DNA from: Caldicellulosiruptor kronotskyensis 2002
Lineage (GTDB): Bacteria > Bacillota > Thermoanaerobacteria > Caldicellulosiruptorales > Caldicellulosiruptoraceae
Length of the DNA: 64,000 nucleotides
Direction of reading: 5' to 3'
Assembly (NCBI RefSeq): GCF_000166775.1
Contig: NC_014720.1
Span: forward strand, 248,001 to 312,000
Shown here piece by piece: positions 11,605-19,874 of this stretch. The position numbers and the translations under genes are program-made. Within the stretch, counting starts at the first letter, position 1. Each line of letters starts with the position of its first letter. Below the pieces are notes generated by a model. It saw only the letters and a program-made list of their open reading frames with translations. It was not told where the DNA came from and searched no databases.

Positions 11605-11708
11605 CGCACACCCTATTTTGGGCCCTTATCCCCAGAGAAAGGACTTTTTGAATACCTTTCTCGCGAATGTTGAGGACAAGGCTTTTGGTGCTACTCCCTT
11701 TTAACATA
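11591..11708 (-). ncRNA. yybP-ykoY-like (Mn2+) riboswitch aptamer
   Basis: On the minus strand the leader reads AAAAGGGAGTAGC near its 5' end and GTGCGAGACTTTT near its 3' end; these match the conserved L1 (GGGGAGUAGC) and L3 (GAGAC) segments I recall for the yybP-ykoY manganese riboswitch. P1 forms between 11698-11708 and 11591-11601 (TATGTTAAAAG with CTTTTAACATG, one mismatch at the base). The P1 3' arm is also the 5' arm of the terminator at 11563-11604. Ligand binding should stabilise P1, prevent termination and switch the downstream ATPase on. The gene context, a P-type cation ATPase, fits the class. Confidence 0.82.
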
Positions 11709-11812
11709 GAGTAGAACCTATTTTTTGTTTTTATCTGATACTGTCTATTATTTTACAGTAGAATCAAAACATTTTCAATATCTTATTTATGTCTAAGGTT
11801 ATGCTTTATAAT

Positions 11813-12136
11813 TCATGGTTCATACTGATGCCCTTTTCGCTTTTTACCCATCAAAGGGCCTTCTAACCAAAACATTGTTGTGTCTTCTAAGGCCTCTACA
11901 ATTTCATGAAAGTCGCCCATCTTGGTCCAGAGCATGTCACCCTTTTCAAGTATGTATTCCTTGTCTTCTGAAATCACTTTTAATTTTCCTTCTAGCACAA
12001 AATAATACTCATCACAGTCATGCATATGCTTTTCAACAATATTTTTCTGGCCTTTTTTATAATAGACAATTCCCCATGAAGAAAATCCCGGGTCACCAAA
12101 CAATGTAGGTTGCTCTTTTATATTTCGTTTTGGCAT
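11813..12136 (-). CDS. Small single-domain cupin protein
   Basis: 107 residues forming one cupin barrel. Motif 1 is present as H-x-H-x4-E (HMHDCDEYYFVLEG, about residues 37-50) and motif 2 as GDMLWTKMGDFHEIV near 66-80, so a metal site of His/His/Glu/His is likely. Possible roles are sugar-phosphate isomerase, dioxygenase or a binding protein; the sequence does not decide. ATG with GAGGTGAGAAA upstream. It stands alone, facing away from the glutamate synthase operon. Confidence 0.8.
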   Translation of the reverse strand: MPKRNIKEQPTLFGDPGFSSWGIVYYKKGQKNIVEKHMHDCDEYYFVLEGKLKVISEDKEYILEKGDMLWTKMGDFHEIVEALEDTTMFWLEGPLMGKKRKGHQYEP

Positions 12137-12504
12137 TTTCTCACCTCTAAAAATTCATTTTTCGGTTGACTATGTTATAATTAAATTCTAATCTATAACC
12201 ATTACAATTAAAATATGCAATCAAAATTTTTTATCATTTATCTTCCTGCATAAAGGTTTACAAGCTTCACATCAAAAGTGCAAGTTTTTTGTTCTTAACT
12301 TGCAGCTTACATAAAATTCTCTTCAACTAAGTTATTGATTGTTTAATAATTTACTGCTATAATTAAACTTAACCCATTGTATACATGTATGAATGTTGTT
12401 TTTTGTATGCAAAAGTTTTTTATATGCAAAAGATGTAATTTTTTTAGAAGTAAAAAACTCAATAGTAAATAATTTTCAATTTATATACACAGGAGGTATA
12501 GAAA
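12137..12504. other. Divergent intergenic region upstream of the glutamate synthase operon
   Basis: About 370 bp with no gene. It holds a 7-bp hairpin (GCAAGTT 12280-12286 with AACTTGC 12297-12303), the sigma-A-like promoter at 12335-12363, and two near copies of TATGCAAAAG (about 12406-12435). I recognise no known riboswitch here. Confidence 0.5.
12335..12363 (+). promoter_or_regulatory. Sigma-A-type promoter of the glutamate synthase operon
   Basis: TTGATT (12335-12340), a 17-bp spacer, then TATAAT (12358-12363). This leaves an untranslated leader of about 135 nt before the TTG start at 12505. Confidence 0.7.
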
Positions 12505-13599
12505 TTGTTAAGGGAAGGGCAAGTTAGAATTCCGTCTGGTTGTGCTATTTCGGGGTTTATTAATAAAAAGGGTGTTAGAATTTCTGGTACAGACATCATC
12601 AATTCCATTGCCATCATGAAAGAAAGAGGAAATGGGCTTGGTGGTGGATTTGCAGCGTATGGAATCTATCCTGACAGAAAAGATTGGTATGCTTTTCATC
12701 TATTTTTTGATGATATAAAGGCAAAAGAGGATACAGAGCACTTTTTAAACCAGAACTTTGAGGTATTGGAAAGTGAAGTAATTCCAACAAGAAAGGTTTC
12801 AAGCATTCAAAATGCACCAATTGTCTGGAGATATTTTGTAAAGCCACTTGAGAAAAGATTGAGAGATACAGAAAAAACAGAAGAAGATTTTGTTGTTGAC
12901 AGTGTAATGTTTATAAACAGCCAAATTGACGGTGCGTATGTATTTTCAAGTGGCAAGAACATGGGTGCATTCAAAGGTGTTGGATATCCAGAAGACATAG
13001 GCGAGTTTTTCAGGATTGATGAGTACAAGGCATATATCTGGACAGCGCATTCAAGATTTCCAACAAACACGCCAGGCTGGTGGGGCGGAGCTCACCCCTT
13101 TACCCTGCTTGACTGGTCAATTGTCCACAATGGCGAGATTTCTTCATATGGAACAAATTATAGATACTTAGAGATGTTCGGTTACAAGTGTACACTTAGG
13201 ACTGACACTGAGGTTATGGCATACCTTTTTGACCTTCTTTTGAGAAAACACAAGCTTTCTGTTGAGATTGCAGCAAAAGCTTTGGCAGCTCCGTTTTGGA
13301 GTGTGATTGATAGACAGGACGAACACGAAAGAGAAAAGCTCAGAGCAATAAGAGCAGTGTATGCATCTTGCTTAGTAAATGGTCCATTTTCGATAATCTT
13401 GGGATTTTCAAATGGGATATTAGCTCTTAACGATAGAATAAAACTGCGTCCTCTTGTTGCTGCACAAAAAGGTGATTTTGTATATGTTGCATCAGAAGAG
13501 GCAGCAATAAGAGAAATCTGCAAAGACCCAGAAAAGGTCTGGATGCCCAAAGGCGGAGAGCCTGTATATGTTACTTTGGACGAAGGGGTGATAGTATGA
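12505..13599 (+). CDS. Glutamate synthase, class II glutamine amidotransferase subunit
   Basis: 364 residues corresponding to the N-terminal glutaminase domain of glutamate synthase, as a separate polypeptide. It releases ammonia from glutamine. The nucleophile is Cys13 in GCAISGF; as in this family the first 12 residues may be removed to free the Cys amino group. GGGFAAYGIYPD and the TAHSRFPTNTPGWWGGAHPF segment (substrate loop) are diagnostic. The TTG start is supported by AGGAGGT 7 nt upstream. It is the first gene of a five-gene operon and overlaps the next gene by 4 bp (ATGA). Confidence 0.92.
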   Translation: MLREGQVRIPSGCAISGFINKKGVRISGTDIINSIAIMKERGNGLGGGFAAYGIYPDRKDWYAFHLFFDDIKAKEDTEHFLNQNFEVLESEVIPTRKVSSIQNAPIVWRYFVKPLEKRLRDTEKTEEDFVVDSVMFINSQIDGAYVFSSGKNMGAFKGVGYPEDIGEFFRIDEYKAYIWTAHSRFPTNTPGWWGGAHPFTLLDWSIVHNGEISSYGTNYRYLEMFGYKCTLRTDTEVMAYLFDLLLRKHKLSVEIAAKALAAPFWSVIDRQDEHEREKLRAIRAVYASCLVNGPFSIILGFSNGILALNDRIKLRPLVAAQKGDFVYVASEEAAIREICKDPEKVWMPKGGEPVYVTLDEGVIV

Positions 13600-15104
13600 T
13601 TTCACTATATGAAAATGAGTTTGAGGTTGTAAGGGACGAAACAAAGTGCATTCGCTGTAAAGTGTGTGTAAGACAGTGTGCAAACGAGGTTCATGAATAT
13701 GATGAAGAGGAAGACAGAGTAGTTGCAGACTCATCAAAGTGTGTTGCATGCCACAGATGTGTTGTTATGTGCCCAACAAAGGCGCTTACTATAAAAAAGA
13801 CTGAAAATGCATTCAAAGAAAATGCTAACTGGACACCTTCTTATATAAATGAGATATACAAACAGGCAGAGACTGGCGGAATACTTTTAACTGGTATGGG
13901 AAATGACAAGCCAATACCAATTTACTGGGATAGACTCTTAATTAACGCAAGCCAGGTTACAAATCCGTCAATTGACCCCTTAAGAGAGCCAATGGAGCTG
14001 AAAACCTTTATTGGCAGAAAACCTGACAAGCTTGAGTTTGACGAAAATGGCAATCTAAAAACAAAGCTTCCGCCACAGCTTGAATTAGAGGTACCTATAA
14101 TGTTTTCTGCAATGTCGTTTGGTTCTATTTCACTAAACGCTTGCGAGTCTTTGGCAGCAGCAGCTGTTGAAGTGGGAACATATTGGAACACAGGCGAAGG
14201 AGGACTTCATCAAAAGCTTTACAAATACAAAGAAAGAGCAATTGTTCAGTGCGCATCAGGAAGATTTGGTGTTGACGTTGACTATTTGAACGCAGGTGCG
14301 GCAATTGAGATAAAGATTGGTCAGGGTGCAAAGCCAGGAATTGGCGGGCATTTGCCTGGTGAAAAGGTTGGTGAAGAGGTATCAAGAACAAGAATGATTC
14401 CAATTGGCTCTGATGCTATTTCACCAGCTCCGCACCATGATATTTACTCAATTGAGGATTTGCGCCAGCTCATCTTTGCTTTAAAAGAGGCTACAAACTA
14501 TACAAAACCTGTTGGTGTTAAAATTGCAGCTGTTCACAACGTTGCGGCAATTGCCTCTGGTATTGCAAGAGCAGGTGCTGACTTTATCACAATCGATGGT
14601 GTGAGAGGTGGCACAGGCGCAGCACCGCTCAGAATTAGAGACAATGTTGGTATTCCAATAGAACTTGCCTTAGCAGCTGTTGACTCAAGACTCAGAGAAG
14701 AAGGAATTAGAAATCAGGTATCAATCATTGTTGCAGGTTCAATTAGAAACAGTGCAGATGTTGTGAAGGCTATAGCACTTGGTGCTGATGCGGTCTACAT
14801 TGGAACAGCAGCACTAATTTCATTGGGATGCCATGTTTGCCAGAAGTGCCACACAGGTAAATGCAACTGGGGTATTGCAACACAGGACCCTGTTTTGGTA
14901 AAAAGACTCAATCCTGAGATTGGAGCAAGAAGAGCAGCAAACCTTTTGAAGGCTTGGAGCCATGAGATAAAAGAGATGTTGGGCTTGATGGGAATAAATG
15001 CTCTGGAGAGTTTGAGAGGAAACAGGCTGATGCTCAGAGCAGTTGGACTTACAGAGAAAGAGATGGAGATTTTAGGTGTCAAGCATGCAGGAGAGGGGGT
15101 ATAG
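13596..15104 (+). CDS. Glutamate synthase, FMN/Fe-S synthase subunit with N-terminal ferredoxin domain
   Basis: 502 residues. Residues about 15-65 carry two 4Fe-4S motifs (CIRCKVCVRQC and CVACHRCVVMCP). The rest is the FMN-binding glutamate synthase barrel, which aminates 2-oxoglutarate with channelled ammonia; GGTGAAPL and GADAVYIGTAAL are typical flavin/phosphate-binding segments. CHVCQKCHTGKC near residue 410 supplies cysteines of the cluster beside the FMN. The ferredoxin extension is typical of archaeal-type split enzymes and suggests electron delivery from ferredoxin or from the following Fe-S subunit. ATGA overlap with the upstream gene. Confidence 0.93.
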   Translation: MISLYENEFEVVRDETKCIRCKVCVRQCANEVHEYDEEEDRVVADSSKCVACHRCVVMCPTKALTIKKTENAFKENANWTPSYINEIYKQAETGGILLTGMGNDKPIPIYWDRLLINASQVTNPSIDPLREPMELKTFIGRKPDKLEFDENGNLKTKLPPQLELEVPIMFSAMSFGSISLNACESLAAAAVEVGTYWNTGEGGLHQKLYKYKERAIVQCASGRFGVDVDYLNAGAAIEIKIGQGAKPGIGGHLPGEKVGEEVSRTRMIPIGSDAISPAPHHDIYSIEDLRQLIFALKEATNYTKPVGVKIAAVHNVAAIASGIARAGADFITIDGVRGGTGAAPLRIRDNVGIPIELALAAVDSRLREEGIRNQVSIIVAGSIRNSADVVKAIALGADAVYIGTAALISLGCHVCQKCHTGKCNWGIATQDPVLVKRLNPEIGARRAANLLKAWSHEIKEMLGLMGINALESLRGNRLMLRAVGLTEKEMEILGVKHAGEGV

Positions 15105-15107
15105 GCT

Positions 15108-15575
15108 TTGGCAAAAAAGATTTTCCCGAAAGAAGATGTGTGTGTAGGGTGTCACCTGTGCGAGGTTTACTGTGTGTATGCTCACTCTAAATACAAAAAA
15201 CCAAATATAAAGGCTCATGAGCTTGTAAAGCTTTATATAAAACATAAGGATTCAAAACCAACACCGAAAATTTTAATTGAAGAGAAAAGCGGAACATGGA
15301 CCACATTTGCCCTGCAGTGCAGGCACTGCGATGACGCTCCATGTACAAAGGCATGTATCACAGGTGCAATGAAGAGGCTTGAAGATGGTAGGATAATCTG
15401 TGATGAGGAAAAGTGTGTTGGGTGCTGGTCATGTATAATGGCATGCCCGCATGGTGCAGTAAGGCGCGGGGAGAACAAAAAAGCAGCGTCTAAATGTGAT
15501 TTGTGTTTAGAGCTGGGCGAGCCTGCGTGCGTCAAAAACTGTCCAAACGAGGCCCTTGAAGTCAAAGAGGTCTAA
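15108..15575 (+). CDS. 4Fe-4S electron-transfer subunit of glutamate synthase
   Basis: 155-residue ferredoxin-like protein with four cysteine groups: CVGCHLCEVYC (about 12), CRHCDDAPCTKAC (about 70), CVGCWSCIMACP (about 103) and CDLCLELGEPACVKNCP (about 128). This is the HycB/DmsB-like four-cluster arrangement. TTG start 4 bp past the previous stop, with GGAGAGGGGG upstream. It probably passes electrons between the FAD subunit encoded next and the FMN subunit encoded before it. No membrane segment. Confidence 0.9.
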   Translation: MAKKIFPKEDVCVGCHLCEVYCVYAHSKYKKPNIKAHELVKLYIKHKDSKPTPKILIEEKSGTWTTFALQCRHCDDAPCTKACITGAMKRLEDGRIICDEEKCVGCWSCIMACPHGAVRRGENKKAASKCDLCLELGEPACVKNCPNEALEVKEV

Positions 15576-15596
15576 AAAAGGGGGAAGAGTTTATCA

Positions 15597-16865
15597 ATGA
15601 AATATGTTATAATAGGCAATTCTGTTGCTGCGTGCGGATGTATTGAAGCTATAAGAAAGGTTGACACTCAAAACCCTATTGTTGTTATATCAGATGAAAA
15701 GTACAGGGTATATTCAAGACCACTCATTTCTTACTACCTTGGTGGGAAAGTTGACGAGAGCAAGATGTATATCAGAGATGAGGACTACTATGAGAAAAAC
15801 AAGGTAGAAACAAAGCTTGGCAAAAAAGCGGTAGCAGTTGATTTCAAAAGCAGAGAAGTTATACTTGACGATGGAGAAAAAGTAAAATACGACAAGCTCC
15901 TTATTGCAACAGGTGGAAAGCCATTCGTGCCACCTACAAAGGGGTTTGAACTCAAAAATGTGTTTACATTCATAAAGTTTGATGATGTAAAAGCAATAGA
16001 TGAGGCTATAAAAAGCGGTGCAAAAAAGGCGGTAGTCATTGGTGCGGGACTGAGCGGACTCAAAGCAGCAGAAGCGCTTATCAAAAGGAATTTAGATGTA
16101 ACTGTTGTTGAGCTTGCAAATAGGATTTTAGGTTCTATTCTGGATTTGGAGGCATCAAGAATAGTTCAAAGTGAGCTTGAAAAACATGGTATAGTTTTCA
16201 AACTCGAAACATCTGTTGATGAGATAATAGGCGATGGCAAGGTTGAAAAAGTAAAGCTCAAAAATGGTGAGGTTTTAGATTGTGATATAGTTGTGTTTGC
16301 AATAGGTGTTGTGCCAAATATTGACTTTTTGAAGGGAACAGAGCTTAAGATCAACCGCGGAATTGTTGTAAACAACAAAATGGAAACAAATATACAAGAT
16401 GTGTATGCTGCAGGGGATTGTGCAGAAGGATACGACTTTGTATTTGAGCAGCAAAGGGTAATTCCAATCTGGCCAAATGCTTATAATCAAGGTGAGACAG
16501 CAGGGTATAACATGGCAGGGGTTGAGAGGACATTTGACAGAGGATTTCCAATGAACTCAATAGGATTTTTTGATGTTCACATGATAACAGCAGGGATTGT
16601 TGTGCCAAACTCTGATGATATAGAAGTTTTGGTAAAACATGATAAGGAAAAAAATGCTTACAGAAAGATATATCTTAAAAATGGTAGAGTTGTTGGCTTT
16701 ATGTTTATAAACTCAATTGACAGAGCTGGTATGATAACTAATATGATAAAAGAAGGCTTTAACGTTGAGAGTATAAAACACAGGCTTCTTGACGAGGACT
16801 TTGGATATTTAGATTTGCCAAAGGAAATAAGGCAAGAGAAGATTTTAGGGGGTGCAAAAGCTTAA
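15597..16865 (+). CDS. FAD-dependent pyridine nucleotide oxidoreductase subunit of glutamate synthase
   Basis: 422 residues of the pyridine nucleotide-disulfide oxidoreductase fold. The N-terminal FAD dinucleotide site is IGNSVAACGC (4-13), a second Rossmann motif VIGAGLSGLKAAEAL is near 148, and the FAD-closing motif DVYAAGDCAE is near 268. There is no redox-active CxxxxC pair, so it belongs with rubredoxin- or nitrite-reductase-like NADH oxidoreductases. Within this operon it most likely takes the place of the GltD small subunit and feeds NAD(P)H electrons through the Fe-S subunit to FMN. NADH versus NADPH preference is not clear. Confidence 0.9.
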   Translation: MKYVIIGNSVAACGCIEAIRKVDTQNPIVVISDEKYRVYSRPLISYYLGGKVDESKMYIRDEDYYEKNKVETKLGKKAVAVDFKSREVILDDGEKVKYDKLLIATGGKPFVPPTKGFELKNVFTFIKFDDVKAIDEAIKSGAKKAVVIGAGLSGLKAAEALIKRNLDVTVVELANRILGSILDLEASRIVQSELEKHGIVFKLETSVDEIIGDGKVEKVKLKNGEVLDCDIVVFAIGVVPNIDFLKGTELKINRGIVVNNKMETNIQDVYAAGDCAEGYDFVFEQQRVIPIWPNAYNQGETAGYNMAGVERTFDRGFPMNSIGFFDVHMITAGIVVPNSDDIEVLVKHDKEKNAYRKIYLKNGRVVGFMFINSIDRAGMITNMIKEGFNVESIKHRLLDEDFGYLDLPKEIRQEKILGGAKA

Positions 16866-17619
16866 AATGAATCTTCATAAGCTTACCATAGATGCAAAAG
16901 GCATACATTACAAGGAATTGAATGAGATGATAGAAAATGCTTTGAATGAAGGGTATAAAGAGGTAGATTTGATAAACGTAAACGGCCAGCGCTACATTGG
17001 CGATGGATTGACATTCCCGGATAGAAAACTTAACATCTATGGCACCCCTGGAAACGATATGGCTGCATTCATGAACGGACTTACAATTGAGGTGTTTGCA
17101 AATGGTCAGGATGGTATTGGAAACACCATGAATGCGGGCAAAATAATAGTACATGGTTCTGCAGGGGATATTATAGGCTATGGAATGCGAGGTGGCGAGA
17201 TTTTCATAAAAGGCGATGTTGGCTACAGAGTTGGAATTCACATGAAGGAGTATCAAGACAAGATTCCTGTGTTGGTAGTTGGTGGGAAAGCAGGAGATTT
17301 TCTTGGCGAGTACATGGCAGGTGGAAGGATAATTGTTTTAGGTCTTACATTGAAAGATGGTGAGCCAATCACTGGTCTTTACTGTGGAACTGGTATGCAT
17401 GGTGGTATTATGTATCTTCGCGGAGAGGTTCAGACATATCAGCTTGGCAAAGAAGTAAAAGTTGTTGATATGGAAGATGAAGATTATAAATTTATTGACA
17501 AATATATTACAGAGTTTGTAAAACTTTTTGGATATAGCAAGGAGTATATAATGTCAAAGCCGTTTTATAAGCTAATTCCTTACAACAAACGCCCATATGG
17601 AAAGCTGTACGCTTATTAA
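16852..17619 (+). CDS. Glutamate synthase GXGXG-domain subunit
   Basis: 255 residues matching the C-terminal right-handed beta-helix domain of the glutamate synthase large subunit, made as a separate polypeptide. Repeated G-x2-G-x-G turns are visible (GNDMAAFMNG, GQDGIGNTMNAGKIIVHG, GYGMRGGEIFIKGDVG, GEYMAGGRIIVLG). The domain is structural and helps hold the ammonia channel. The GTG at 16852 overlaps the FAD gene by 14 bp; an ATG at 16867 is an alternative start that would shorten it by five residues. Last gene of the operon. Confidence 0.9.
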   Translation: MQKLKMNLHKLTIDAKGIHYKELNEMIENALNEGYKEVDLINVNGQRYIGDGLTFPDRKLNIYGTPGNDMAAFMNGLTIEVFANGQDGIGNTMNAGKIIVHGSAGDIIGYGMRGGEIFIKGDVGYRVGIHMKEYQDKIPVLVVGGKAGDFLGEYMAGGRIIVLGLTLKDGEPITGLYCGTGMHGGIMYLRGEVQTYQLGKEVKVVDMEDEDYKFIDKYITEFVKLFGYSKEYIMSKPFYKLIPYNKRPYGKLYAY

Positions 17620-17640
17620 TAGTGCATAAATACCACATCT

Positions 17641-17676
17641 GGCCAGTGGCAGAAAATTTTGCCTCTGGCCGTTTTT
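17641..17676 (+). terminator. Terminator of the glutamate synthase operon
   Basis: GGCCAG (17641-17646) pairs with CTGGCC (17665-17670) and the inner GGC (17648-17650) with GCC (17661-17663), with one T:T mismatch. GTTTTTAAAATTT follows. Confidence 0.75.
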
Positions 17677-17715
17677 AAAATTTACAAGAAGTTTTACAAA
17701 CAAGGGGGTTTTGCG

Positions 17716-18207
17716 ATGGACTCTATTGATTTAATTGCCTTAGAGATGATAAAATATTTCAAAAATGATGTGAGAAGAATAAACCATGCGCTCAAAGTAT
17801 TTTCATTTGCAAGACTGATTGGAAAGGCGGAAGGTTTGGACGGCAAAAAACAGTATATTTTAGAAGCTGCTGCACTTTTGCATGATATTGGGATTAAGGT
17901 GTGTGAGCAAAAATATGGCTCAACAGCAGGTCATCTGCAAGAGATTGAAGGACCAGAGGTTGCAAAAGAAATTTTGTCGCACATAGATGTTGAAAAAGAT
18001 AAAATTGAGAGGATTCTTTTTCTTATCGGCAATCATCATTCATATTCAAAGATAGATGACATTGACTTTCAAATCCTTGTTGAAGCAGATTTTCTTGTAA
18101 ATATACATGAAGACTCTATGGACGTCGAAACAATAAAGAGTATAAAGCACAAATACTTCAAAACAAAGATGGGACTTTTCATGCTTGAAAAGATGTTTGA
18201 AGTATGA
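17716..18207 (+). CDS. HD-domain phosphohydrolase
   Basis: 163 residues. The metal-binding pattern of the HD superfamily is present: His in RRINHALKVF (about 22), the His-Asp pair in AAALLHDIGIK (about 60) and a later GNHHSYSK segment (about 105). Such proteins hydrolyse nucleotides or other phosphate esters; the substrate is unknown. The start is ATG 17716, supported by AAGGGGG 8-9 nt upstream; an in-frame upstream start at 17659 lies inside the preceding terminator and is rejected. It is followed after about 100 bp by a lactate permease-like gene. Confidence 0.85.
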   Translation: MDSIDLIALEMIKYFKNDVRRINHALKVFSFARLIGKAEGLDGKKQYILEAAALLHDIGIKVCEQKYGSTAGHLQEIEGPEVAKEILSHIDVEKDKIERILFLIGNHHSYSKIDDIDFQILVEADFLVNIHEDSMDVETIKSIKHKYFKTKMGLFMLEKMFEV

Positions 18208-18227
18208 GGGTGTAGAACTGGTAGGAT

Positions 18228-18258
18228 GGCCAGCTCAAAATGGGATTTTGCGCTGGTC
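18228..18258 (+). promoter_or_regulatory. Stem-loop between the HD gene and the permease gene
   Basis: GGCCAGC pairs with GCTGGTC (one G:U) and the inner CAAAAT (18236-18241) with ATTTTG (18245-18250), with a GGG loop. There is no U-tract, so it is more likely a processing or attenuation structure than a terminator. Short repeats of TAGGATGG flank it at about 18222 and 18275. Confidence 0.4.
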
Positions 18259-18304
18259 TTGAGAATAAAATCTGTAGGATGGTAGAAAGGGGATTGATGG
18301 TAGT

Positions 18305-19873
18305 ATGGATTTATTTTTAAGTGTCTTGCCAATTTTACTTGTCTTATTTCTTCTCATCTTTGCAAAGAAGACTGCAGACGTTGCAGGGCTTGTCGGATGG
18401 GTGGCAACAGCTTTGATTGCCATTTTGTATTTTAAAACCTCATTTGATGTTGTTCTAAAATCATCTATTATGGGCTTTTTAGCAGCACTTCCTGTATCCT
18501 TAGTTGTTGTCACATCAATCCTGCAGCTCAATGTAATGGAGTCAGCAGGTGCGATGAGAAGAATTATTGTATTTGTAAAAGGTTTGTCAAAGGATGACAA
18601 AGTGTTTCAGGCACTTATTTTGAACGTGGGATTTGGGACCTTTCTGGCAGCAACCGGAGCTGTTCCTGTGACTGTGCTTCCACCAATTTTGATTGGGCTT
18701 GGTTATTCTACCTTTGCTGCAATTGCCCTGTCTGCAGTCGGGTTTGATGCGCTGTGTACATATGCTCTTCTTGGCACACCTTTGGTTGTATTTTCACAGA
18801 TTGCAAATGTGGATTTGATAACAGCTGCAAGGTACTTTTTGCCGTTTGTTGGAGTTGTTTCGTTTACAATATCACTTGCAATGCTTTTTATAATTGGAAA
18901 TAGCAAGTTTGTAAAAAGAGGGTTTGTGCCTGCCATAATTGTTGGGCTTACATCTTATGCAGCAGCAGAACTTGCAATTTTGGTAAAAGCGCCAGTTATT
19001 ACTGGTATTTTCGCAGGAATCCTAATAATGCTTGTTATGATGGTAATTCTCAAACTTCTTGGCAAAAGAGTATATGACTCAAGCCATTTTACAGAGGAAG
19101 ATAGAAAAGTTGAAAAGACAATGGGGATAATAAAAGCAACATCTCCGTGGATACTGCTGGTTGTCTTTATTCTCATTACAAATCTCATTACTCCTATAAG
19201 AGAATTTTTGTATGACAAACTTTCAATGCCGATTGAAGTAATGAAAGGACCAAAAATAAAGCCCATTTTCACAAGAGTAATCTGGCAGTCGTACACATGG
19301 ATATTGCTCTCAACAATTATTTCAATCTTCATCTTCAAGATGAATGGCAAGCAACTGAAGAGTGTATGGGAAAAGACAAAATCAAGAATTCCAAAACCGT
19401 TCTGGTCTTCAACAGTGTTTTTCCTGATGGCTTATGTCATGATGTACTCAGGCTATCAAAAGACACAAAATGGCTATGAACTTTTGAAAAGGACGCACAA
19501 CATTGTTTATGTGCTTGCAGAATATTCGGCAAAGGGATTCAAAAACATATATGCTTTTATTGCTCCATATTTGGGCATCTTAGGCGGTTTCATTACAGGT
19601 ACTGAAACATCTACCATTGCCATGTTTGCAAAGTATACCATTGAAACCTCAAACTTGCTTGAGCTGTCTCCACTTTTGATGGTTGCAGCAGTGGCTTTCG
19701 GTGGTGGGCTTGCCTCTGGGATATCACCGTCAAAGCTTCAAAATGCAGCTGCTGCAATTGATGCAATTGGCGCGGAGTCAAAGGTCTTGAGAACAACCCT
19801 GGTAATTTCCCTTATTATGGCGTTTATTACTGGGATAATAAGTTTTCTGTTAAGAGGGTATGCAATTCAATAA
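18305..19873 (+). CDS. L-lactate permease (LctP) family transporter
   Basis: 522 residues with about 12-14 membrane helices. Family-typical segments include FGTFLAATGAVPVTVLPPILIGLG (about 100-124), SAVGFDALCTYALLGTPLVV (about 140-159) and a C-terminal GGFITGTETSTIAMFAKY / GGGLASGISPSKLQNAAAAI. LctP proteins import lactate or glycolate with protons; in a fermenter it could also help export lactate. The stop codon lies inside the 9-bp target duplication of the ISLre2-type element, so the insertion just missed the reading frame but separated the gene from its downstream terminator-like hairpin. Confidence 0.88.
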   Translation: MDLFLSVLPILLVLFLLIFAKKTADVAGLVGWVATALIAILYFKTSFDVVLKSSIMGFLAALPVSLVVVTSILQLNVMESAGAMRRIIVFVKGLSKDDKVFQALILNVGFGTFLAATGAVPVTVLPPILIGLGYSTFAAIALSAVGFDALCTYALLGTPLVVFSQIANVDLITAARYFLPFVGVVSFTISLAMLFIIGNSKFVKRGFVPAIIVGLTSYAAAELAILVKAPVITGIFAGILIMLVMMVILKLLGKRVYDSSHFTEEDRKVEKTMGIIKATSPWILLVVFILITNLITPIREFLYDKLSMPIEVMKGPKIKPIFTRVIWQSYTWILLSTIISIFIFKMNGKQLKSVWEKTKSRIPKPFWSSTVFFLMAYVMMYSGYQKTQNGYELLKRTHNIVYVLAEYSAKGFKNIYAFIAPYLGILGGFITGTETSTIAMFAKYTIETSNLLELSPLLMVAAVAFGGGLASGISPSKLQNAAAAIDAIGAESKVLRTTLVISLIMAFITGIISFLLRGYAIQ

Positions 19874-19874
19874 A

